From the NCBI RefSeq assembly GCF_030249855.1, contig NZ_JANURN010000003.1, positions 1-64,000 on the forward strand: 64,000 bases of DNA, read 5' to 3'. Shown here in pieces: positions 58,158-64,000 of this stretch. Positions within the stretch are counted from its first letter, which is position 1; each line of letters starts with the position of its first letter. Under the pieces are notes generated by a model, which ran no database searches, was not told the origin of the DNA, and saw only the letters and a list, made by a program, of their open reading frames with translations. Both the position numbers and the translations under genes were made by a program. The stretch comes from Helicobacter_B zhangjianzhongii. GTDB lineage: Bacteria > Campylobacterota > Campylobacteria > Campylobacterales > Helicobacteraceae.

Positions 58158-59783
58158 ATGCGTTTTATACTATTTGCTTTTTGTCTATGTGCCGCCCTAT
58201 CTGCCAAGCCCTTGCTCACTCTAAAAGAGCTAGGATCCAAGCCTAAAGGCATTGCAAGGGATTTTTATATCTGGGAATTTATCAGCGATAAAGACACAAG
58301 CCTAGAAGAATCGCTTAAAGCGTATGATCTTGTGTATAGAGAGATCCCCAAGCTCAAATCCGCCCTGCAAGCCAAGGGCTACCACCCCAAGATACCCAAG
58401 AACATCGCCTGCGCCAAGCTCCCTATCACCGAGCTTGTAAAGCAAGATGAGCAGTGCATAGCCTTTGGGCTAAAGCTCTCCCAAGTCCCTACAATGCCCG
58501 CTAGTCAAATCACCACCTTGCAGCAAAAGCTAGCCAAAAGCCCAAATCTCCTTGCAAAAATAAAAATCCTGCGATCTAGCGATATAGCTCAAGCAATGTT
58601 TGCCGCAAATGCGCAAGTCTTTGCCGAGATTTTCAACGCCCTAACCTATCAGCAAAAGCTACAAATCTTTGCCAAAAGCCCAGATCCAAAAGCGATCCAA
58701 AGACTTGCCAACCAAAACGCCAGCTCCTTTAACCGCGTGTTGCAGCATATCATTTTGGATTCTAGGCTCCTAGCCTTTAAGCAAGCAATCGCCAAAGCAG
58801 ACATCACCACTTCAGATAGCAACACTTTCTTCCTGCTAGGGATCAATGAGCTACTCAATGACTCCAAACAGCAAGCACTGCGGTATTTTGAGCGATCAAG
58901 AAATGCAGCTATTGATCCGTTTTTCAAAGATAGGGCGATGTTTTGGCAATACCTTGTAAGCGGCAATGTAGCGTTTCTGCACGATTTGCAGACAAGTAAA
59001 TTTGTGGATATTTTTTCTATCTATGCGAATCAAAAGCTAAAAACAAAGCCAAATTACGAGATTGTATCAAGCTTTGATGGGCTAATCCTAAAAAAGCCCC
59101 CTATCAATATCAGTGATCCATTTGCGTGGCAAGTGGCAAGAGATAGTATCGGCTCTATCAAGGATATGACACGCTATGAAGAAGAAGTCAATAGATTCTA
59201 CACGATTGATACCACTCCGCACCTAGCGCATTTCAGCAATCGTATCACTAAATATAGCGTGAATTACTACATTATGCCCTATGTGGATTTGGTGCATTGG
59301 CGCGATGATAAGCAAAAGGCGATGAGCCTAGCCATAGCCAAGCAAGAAAGCCACTTTATCCCAGCTCTTGTCTCGCGCTCTTACGCGCTTGGTATGATGC
59401 AGATTATGCCCTTTAACTTAGAGCCCTTTGCCAAAAAGCTTGGGATCAAACATAAGGTTACTTTAGAAGATTTGTTTAAGCCAGAGTTTGCCTACACCTT
59501 TGGGACGATGTTTTTAGAAGAGCTAAACGATGAGTTTAAGCACCCGCTTTTTGTCGCGTATGCGTATAATGGCGGTCCGGGATTTTGGCGCAGGACATTG
59601 GCGAAGGGGCAGCTATTTGTAAAAAATCGCAAATATGAGCCCTGGCTCTCTATGGAGCTAATTGCCAATGAAGAGCCTAGATTCTATGGTATGAAAGTGC
59701 TAGCAAACTACATCATCTATCAAGAGCTTTTGGGACATAAAGTGGATATAGAATCCTTGCTAAAACAAACCCTACGCTACTAG
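58158..59783 (+). CDS. slt: Soluble lytic murein transglycosylase
   Basis: 541 residues. Signal peptide RFILFAFCLCAALSAKP, a long helical superhelix (U/L domain), and a C-terminal catalytic domain: LAIAKQESHFIPALVSRSYALGMMQIMPF with catalytic Glu in ESHF, VAYAYNGGPGFWRRTL, then EPRFYGMKVLANYIIYQ. Cleaves peptidoglycan forming 1,6-anhydro ends. RBS AAGGAGG. Confidence 0.92.
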   Translation: MRFILFAFCLCAALSAKPLLTLKELGSKPKGIARDFYIWEFISDKDTSLEESLKAYDLVYREIPKLKSALQAKGYHPKIPKNIACAKLPITELVKQDEQCIAFGLKLSQVPTMPASQITTLQQKLAKSPNLLAKIKILRSSDIAQAMFAANAQVFAEIFNALTYQQKLQIFAKSPDPKAIQRLANQNASSFNRVLQHIILDSRLLAFKQAIAKADITTSDSNTFFLLGINELLNDSKQQALRYFERSRNAAIDPFFKDRAMFWQYLVSGNVAFLHDLQTSKFVDIFSIYANQKLKTKPNYEIVSSFDGLILKKPPINISDPFAWQVARDSIGSIKDMTRYEEEVNRFYTIDTTPHLAHFSNRITKYSVNYYIMPYVDLVHWRDDKQKAMSLAIAKQESHFIPALVSRSYALGMMQIMPFNLEPFAKKLGIKHKVTLEDLFKPEFAYTFGTMFLEELNDEFKHPLFVAYAYNGGPGFWRRTLAKGQLFVKNRKYEPWLSMELIANEEPRFYGMKVLANYIIYQELLGHKVDIESLLKQTLRY

Positions 59784-59812
59784 GGTGCAATAGATTCTAG
59801 CAAAGACTCTAG

Positions 59813-59848
59813 CCCTAGAATCCACTTTTTTAAAAGTGGATTCTAGGG
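59813..59848. terminator. Inverted core repeats after slt
   Basis: CCCTAGAATCCACTTTT (59813-59829) and AAAAGTGGATTCTAGGG (59832-59848) form a 17-bp stem with a TT loop, 30 bases after the slt stop. Plausible bidirectional terminator made from two core repeats. Confidence 0.55.
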
Positions 59849-60100
59849 AGTAGGCGATTCAGTCTTGGGCGAGCAATTCACGCCATTGAAAAAATTTAGG
59901 GCAGTCACTATCGCCAAGATAGCTCCTACCCTAAATTTTTTCAAAGCACGCAAAGCCCCACCGCAACTCTTAGAATCGTGTTGAAGTAAAACAGGTTTTG
60001 TAAAGCAAACCAAGCTTTTTGAAGTAAAACAGGCTTTGTGAAAAAGCCCATTTTCTCTCACTCGCGAGCCGATAAAGTCGGCGTGGCAATCCATAGCATA
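59833..60100. repeat. Copy 2 of the long duplicated element
   Basis: Matches copy 1 (about 55355-55650) nearly base for base on both sides of a 68-base piece absent here: the junction reads CCACCG then CAACTCTTAGAATCGTG at 59958-59980. Includes the 16-bp hairpin (59886-59901 with 59929-59944) and ends in a GCGAG palindrome with CCGA/TCGG arms. Confidence 0.85.
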
Positions 60101-60101
60101 A

Positions 60102-60137
60102 TCCTAGAATCCACTTTTTTAAAAGTGGATTCTAGGA
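60102..60137. terminator. Inverted core repeats after ispG
   Basis: TCCTAGAATCCACTTTT (60102-60118) and AAAAGTGGATTCTAGGA (60121-60137) form a 17-bp stem, 28 bases downstream of the ispG stop on the minus strand and facing the slt side. Confidence 0.55.
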
Positions 60138-60164
60138 CTTTCTATCGCTAGTATCTCTCTATGG

Positions 60165-61268
60165 CTACTGCGCTTGGGCGCGCTCTTGTGCCATTTGCTC
60201 CACTTCTGCGACAAAGGATTCTAGGAGCTTTTCTTCTGGGAGCTTGCGTAGCACTTCACCCTCTTTAATGATCATTCCTGATTTATGCCCAAAGGCTATG
60301 GCAATATCCGCGTGCTTTGCCTCTCCTAAAGCATTCACCGCACAGCCCATAACGCTTACTTGCAGCGGCGTGGTGATATGGCTTAGTCGCTTCTCCACCT
60401 CTTTTACCATACTGACTAGATCTGCTTGTATGCGCCCACAAGTAGGACAGGAGATGATAGTGATGCCCTGCTTCTGCCGCCCGCTATATCGCAAGATCGC
60501 GCGCGCTAGGGCGATTTCTTGCTCTAGCTCGCCGGTGATTGAGCAGCGCATCGTATCGCCAATGCCCTCCATAAGCAGCCCCCCAAGTGCCATAGAAGAC
60601 TTAATCGTGGAGTGAAACATCGTCCCTGCTTCTGTAACGCCTAGATGAAAGGGGTATTCCACAAGTGGGCGTAGCATTCTATATGCTGCCATTGTGCGCT
60701 CCACATCGCTGGCTTTGAGCGAGACTTTGAGGTTTGTGAAGCCAAAATCCTCTAAAAGCTTGATATTGTATAAAGCAGATTCCACCATACCCTTTGGAGT
60801 CGCGCCATACTTTTCTTCAAACTGCTTCTCTAAACTGCCGCCATTAACACCTATGCGGATAGGGATATTACGCGCATTGCACGCATCTGCCACGGCTTTG
60901 ATCTTATCCTTTGAGCCGATGTTGCCCGGATTTATGCGGATGCAATCCACCGACTCTGCGGCGATAAGCGCGTATTCATAGCGGAAGTGTATATCAGAGA
61001 CAAGCGGCAGCGGGGAGATCGCGCGCAAGTCTTTAAGCGCGTGGGCATCTTTGAGATCGCTTACTGCCACACGCACGATGTCCGCTCCAGCCAAAGCCAA
61101 GCGATCTAGCTGCTCTTTTGTAGCCTGTATGTCTTTGGTCTTGGTAAATGTCATACTCTGCACAGATATAGGCGCATCGCCACCGATAGCGACATTGCCA
61201 ACTAGAATCTGCTTTGTTTTATAGCGCGGAGGAAGTGTGCTTGAAGTAGTGGTATTTGGCTCTAGCAT
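60165..61268 (-). CDS. ispG: 4-hydroxy-3-methylbut-2-enyl-diphosphate synthase IspG
   Basis: 367 residues. Penultimate step of the MEP isoprenoid pathway; [4Fe-4S] enzyme. TIM-barrel start VGNVAIGGDAPISVQSMT, DIVRVAVSDLKDAHAL, CIRINPGNIGSKDK, then cluster cysteines in IISCPTCGRIQADL and VSVMGCAVNALGEAKHADI. Full length. Confidence 0.95.
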   Translation of the reverse strand: MLEPNTTTSSTLPPRYKTKQILVGNVAIGGDAPISVQSMTFTKTKDIQATKEQLDRLALAGADIVRVAVSDLKDAHALKDLRAISPLPLVSDIHFRYEYALIAAESVDCIRINPGNIGSKDKIKAVADACNARNIPIRIGVNGGSLEKQFEEKYGATPKGMVESALYNIKLLEDFGFTNLKVSLKASDVERTMAAYRMLRPLVEYPFHLGVTEAGTMFHSTIKSSMALGGLLMEGIGDTMRCSITGELEQEIALARAILRYSGRQKQGITIISCPTCGRIQADLVSMVKEVEKRLSHITTPLQVSVMGCAVNALGEAKHADIAIAFGHKSGMIIKEGEVLRKLPEEKLLESFVAEVEQMAQERAQAQ

Positions 61269-61384
61269 AGTGTATCCTTAAGAGGTTGAAAGATTTGGGG
61301 CATTATAGCAGACTTCATAGCGCAACCACAAACACACCAAAATATGCTAAAATCCGCGCAAATACCAAGAAGAAAGACTCCAAA

Positions 61385-61735
61385 ATGCACGAATACTCTG
61401 TCGTAACAGCCCTACTAGAGCAATGCGATCACTACGCGCTAGATTCTGGTGCGAGTAAGATAGAGAAGATTGTCGTGGGTATTGGCGAGCATAGCGGCAT
61501 AGAAGTAGCTTTGCTACAAAGTGCGTTTGAGACCTTTAAAGAAGAGAGCATTTACACAAAGCACGCGCATTTAGAGATACAAATCCAGCCCATAATGCTT
61601 GCGTGTAGCTCTTGTGGCACTACTAGTGCGCCAAAGCAGCAAGACTACGCCACTTGCCCACAATGCGCGAGCAAGAGTGTGCAAATCACGCAAGGCAGAG
61701 ATATGCTACTACTGCGGCTAGAAATGCTAGAGTAG
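61385..61735 (+). CDS. hypA: Hydrogenase/urease nickel chaperone HypA
   Basis: 116 residues from ATG 61385, required because MHEYSV carries the N-terminal nickel ligand His2. Zinc site: LACSSCGTTSAP and ATCPQCASKSVQI. HypA delivers nickel to [NiFe] hydrogenase and, in H. pylori, to urease. Together with NikR at 17.2 kb it shows nickel metabolism. The next gene starts 18 bases later. Confidence 0.93.
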   Translation: MHEYSVVTALLEQCDHYALDSGASKIEKIVVGIGEHSGIEVALLQSAFETFKEESIYTKHAHLEIQIQPIMLACSSCGTTSAPKQQDYATCPQCASKSVQITQGRDMLLLRLEMLE

Positions 61736-61753
61736 GCAGATCAAGGAGAATCT

Positions 61754-62476
61754 ATGGATACCCCACTTACAAAAGACTTGCTAAAAGACCTTGTCAAGCA
61801 CGCCGATGAGCTGACTTTAGAGCAGATCAAAGAGAGCTGGGAGCTTGCTGGGGTGATCATAGATAAGGCAGATTCCTTGCAAAAAGAGCTGCAAAGCTAC
61901 AAAGATGAAATCCTAAGCTCACAAGCCACGCTAAAAGACTTGCGCGCCAAAGAGAGTGCGCTAAAAGAGCAAATCCAAAAGCTAGAATCCAAAAAACGCA
62001 ATGCGAGCAATGAGCTAGCCAAACTCCACGATGAAATCAGCGTGCAAAAAATCATAACCCAAGCCAAAAAAGCCAAGCTAGAGCTACAAGAATCGCGCAA
62101 GCAGATCCTACCCGGCAGCCTAAAAAGCGTGCAAATCTACCTAAAAGATGGCTCCATAGCCAAAGCAAAACCCGCGCAAAAAATCTTTAGCGAAGATGTG
62201 TATAAAAAATATCGCGTAGCATTCAAAGAAAACCGCACGCTAAAAATCCACATCTCCTCCCTTGAGCTAGAAAATAAACGCCTGCAAATCGAGCTACGCG
62301 ACTTTTACTCCGATCTTGCCCTAGAGGGTATGGGCGCACTAGAATCTAAAGCCACGCAAGAGCAGCAGCTCCCCCTAGACTCCAAAGACATCATCGCCAC
62401 AGAAGAGGATTTGAGCGATTTTAAAAAAATGCTTCAAGACCACAAACGCAAAAAAAGCAAGCCCCCCAAACACTAG
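61754..62476 (+). CDS. Coiled-coil protein, unknown
   Basis: 240 residues, no signal or membrane segment. Long coiled coil at residues ~30-115 (LQKELQSYKDEILSSQATLK, KEQIQKLESKKRNASNELAK), a small domain LPGSLKSVQIYLKDGSIAKA with EDVYKKYRVAFKENRTLK, a second helix (SSLELENKRLQIELRDFYSD) and a very basic tail (HKRKKSKPPKH). No family recognised. Follows hypA closely, probably same transcript. Confidence 0.6.
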   Translation: MDTPLTKDLLKDLVKHADELTLEQIKESWELAGVIIDKADSLQKELQSYKDEILSSQATLKDLRAKESALKEQIQKLESKKRNASNELAKLHDEISVQKIITQAKKAKLELQESRKQILPGSLKSVQIYLKDGSIAKAKPAQKIFSEDVYKKYRVAFKENRTLKIHISSLELENKRLQIELRDFYSDLALEGMGALESKATQEQQLPLDSKDIIATEEDLSDFKKMLQDHKRKKSKPPKH

Positions 62477-62528
62477 CCCCCCAAACGCGCCACAAAGCCA
62501 TTTGTCTAAATCCTAGCCTGCCCTTAAT

Positions 62529-64000
62529 CTACCCCAAAAACCACCGCCAATATACAAAGGCAAAGATACTCACCGCTACAATCCCCACAACACTTAGCAA
62601 AAAGCCAAATCGCACCATATCCCACACTTTGATACCGCCTTTTTCAAAGACTATGGCATTAGGCGGTGTGGAGATAGGAATCATAAAAGAAAAGCTCGCA
62701 CAAATTGTGATAGCAAGCATTGTGATTGTCGGCTCATCTGCGACCAAAAACGACTGCGTAGCGGTATAAATGATAGGTAGTAAAATAGCAATAAGTGCCG
62801 TTGTGCTTAAAAAGCCTGTGGCGATAATCGCACAAACACAAGCAAGGAGTAAAAATACAAAAAATGGCAAATTAGCAAAGCGCATAAAATAGCTTTCAAA
62901 CACCCCGCCAAGCTCGGATTGAGAAAAGGCAGTGGCGATACAAAACCCCGCACCAAACAAAAATATCAGCTCATAAGGGATAGACTTAGAATCGTCCCAA
63001 TCCAAAAACCCAAGCTTTGGCACAAACATAAGTAGCCCAAAGGCTAGTAAAATCACATTTTCATTTAGCCCCAAGCCATTGTAAAAAGGCTTAATAGGCG
63101 AGTTTAAAAATAACACAACAAGCAAAAGAGCGATGAAAAATAATAATCGCTTATGTTCAGCACGAACTTGTATATTTTCAAACGCCTTAAACTCCACGCT
63201 ATGACCTTGTGTGCCAAAAGAGAGTATATAAATCATCGTATAAAGCATAAGGCAAGTAAGTGGAGCCATCATAAAAATCCAAGTGGTAAAGCTTATACCA
63301 TCAAAGCCAAGCTTTTCTAAGAATCCTAGAAAGATAAGATTAGGCGGTGAGCCAATAGGCGTTGTAATCCCGCTGATACTCGCCCCAAATGCCACGGCGA
63401 GTAAAAAACGCATTTTAAGAAAATAATCCTGTGTGATTGATAAGGCAATAGGCAGGAGCAAAATCGCGGTTGTGGAGTTTGATAAAGCTGTGCCAAGCAC
63501 ACAAGAGGCAAGCCCCAAAGCAGAGATAACACCCTTAGGATTTTGCGGAAAAAGGGAGAGAAACTTTTTAGCGATGATTTTATGTAGCCCAATTTTTTCT
63601 GTGGCGGTAGCGAGCATAAAGCCACCCAAAAAGAGATAAATGATAGGATTAGCATAATTTGCCGTAGCACTTTTGGTATCAAGTATGCCAAAACTTGGGA
63701 AAAGGATAATGGGCAAAAGTGAGACAACGCCTAGCGGCAGGGCTTTATTCGTCCAGAGTGCAACAAGCAGGGCAATAATGCCAAGCAAGGCTGAAACCTT
63801 AAAAGACGCTCCAAGATACACTCTTGCCACAATCGCTGCAATAATGCCAAGCACAAGGGCAATGCCCACACCTAGAATGATTTTTATCACTCGTTGCTCT
63901 TGCGGGGTGGATTTTTGAGCGGAATCTAGCAGGGTGGATTCTGTGGAGTTGAGATTAGATTCTAGTAGAGAGTCTTTGGCAGAATCTAGCAAAGTGGATT
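62529..64000 (-). CDS. DASS-family (SLC13) anion/dicarboxylate transporter, 5' end beyond the window
   Basis: At least 487 residues; the frame is open to position 64000, and the first in-window start (TTG 63992) sits in repeat-like LEST/LDSA sequence, so the true start may lie outside. About 12 membrane helices. The two SNT-type substrate/sodium motifs are visible in LGTALSNSTTAILLLPI and FMIPISTPPNAIVFEKG, with ISGITTPIGSPPNLIFLGF. The family imports succinate, citrate or other dicarboxylates with sodium; the substrate cannot be told. Confidence 0.85.
   Translation of the reverse strand, partial: STLLDSAKDSLLESNLNSTESTLLDSAQKSTPQEQRVIKIILGVGIALVLGIIAAIVARVYLGASFKVSALLGIIALLVALWTNKALPLGVVSLLPIILFPSFGILDTKSATANYANPIIYLFLGGFMLATATEKIGLHKIIAKKFLSLFPQNPKGVISALGLASCVLGTALSNSTTAILLLPIALSITQDYFLKMRFLLAVAFGASISGITTPIGSPPNLIFLGFLEKLGFDGISFTTWIFMMAPLTCLMLYTMIYILSFGTQGHSVEFKAFENIQVRAEHKRLLFFIALLLVVLFLNSPIKPFYNGLGLNENVILLAFGLLMFVPKLGFLDWDDSKSIPYELIFLFGAGFCIATAFSQSELGGVFESYFMRFANLPFFVFLLLACVCAIIATGFLSTTALIAILLPIIYTATQSFLVADEPTITMLAITICASFSFMIPISTPPNAIVFEKGGIKVWDMVRFGFLLSVVGIVAVSIFAFVYWRWFLG

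Overview
The window reads as chromosome of an enterohepatic-type Helicobacter. Its genes are typically epsilonproteobacterial: pseC with accB/accC/dcd, the futalosine-pathway gene mqnC, nikR and hypA, Lpp20 lipoproteins, lutABC, tatBC, gatB with a 439-residue glutamyl-tRNA synthetase, and a DUF1561 protein. H. canis or a relative would fit, but the species is not proven from the sequence. I saw no rRNA, tRNA, insertion sequence, integrase, prophage or CRISPR array.

Layout. 1-1.26 kb (-): 5' end of a phase-variable autotransporter-like adhesin. 1.4-1.9 kb: hicBA. 1.9-3.0 kb: non-coding stretch with a broken hydrophobic mini-gene and strong hairpins. 3.0-5.5 kb (-): lipoprotein operon (COG3014-like fragment, LpoB-like, Lpp20, Lpp20-like). 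5.6-8.6 kb (+): copper/thiol redox operon (PCuAC, membrane protein, SCO, thioredoxin-like lipoprotein) running into pdxJ. 9.6-13.4 kb (-): pseC, FliS-co-chaperone-like gene, accC, accB, divergent from dcd. 14.2-20.5 kb (-): PHP phosphatase, rsfS, an enormously enlarged nadD, nikR, murI, rho, sodB. 20.8-22.7 kb (-): DUF1561 toxin-like protein. 22.9-28.9 kb (+): atpB, tatB, tatC, queA, rsmG and small genes. 29.1-32 kb (-): metQ, metI, metN. 32.3-36.4 kb (+): lutABC and a phosphoesterase. 36.5-43.1 kb (+): bamA, mqnC, M16-like peptidase, gatB. 43.1-53 kb (+): restriction/defence island (PLD-helicase, Eco57I-class methylase, NYN protein, target-recognition protein). 53-55.3 kb: three toxin-antitoxin pairs. 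55.9-64 kb: gltX, yggT, slt, ispG, hypA, a coiled-coil gene and a DASS transporter that leaves the window.

The most unusual property is a dense set of short structured repeats, both between genes and in frame inside them. A 15-bp core (AAAAGTGGATTCTAG and its complement) recurs throughout and is read almost always as KVDS or LEST. A second family has constant arms (GTCATTGCGAG ... GTGGCAATCC) around a centre that differs in nearly every copy yet stays self-complementary. A third, longer mosaic also has co-varying GC-rich arms. These inflate nadD to 605 codons and rsmG to 393, and extend queA, tatB and the island methylase while their motifs survive, as Rickettsia palindromic elements do.

The defence island carries three frame switches. 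A G7 tract puts the helicase start out of frame. A ~1-kb insertion with a 21-bp-stem hairpin and an NYN gene splits the methylase from its recognition part. A G10 tract decides whether the recognition protein ends after one module or continues into a second. Several other loci (adhesin, HigB-like and YafQ-like toxins, hydrophobic mini-gene) are also off by one base in homopolymers, which is either contingency/decay or base-calling error; raw reads would decide.
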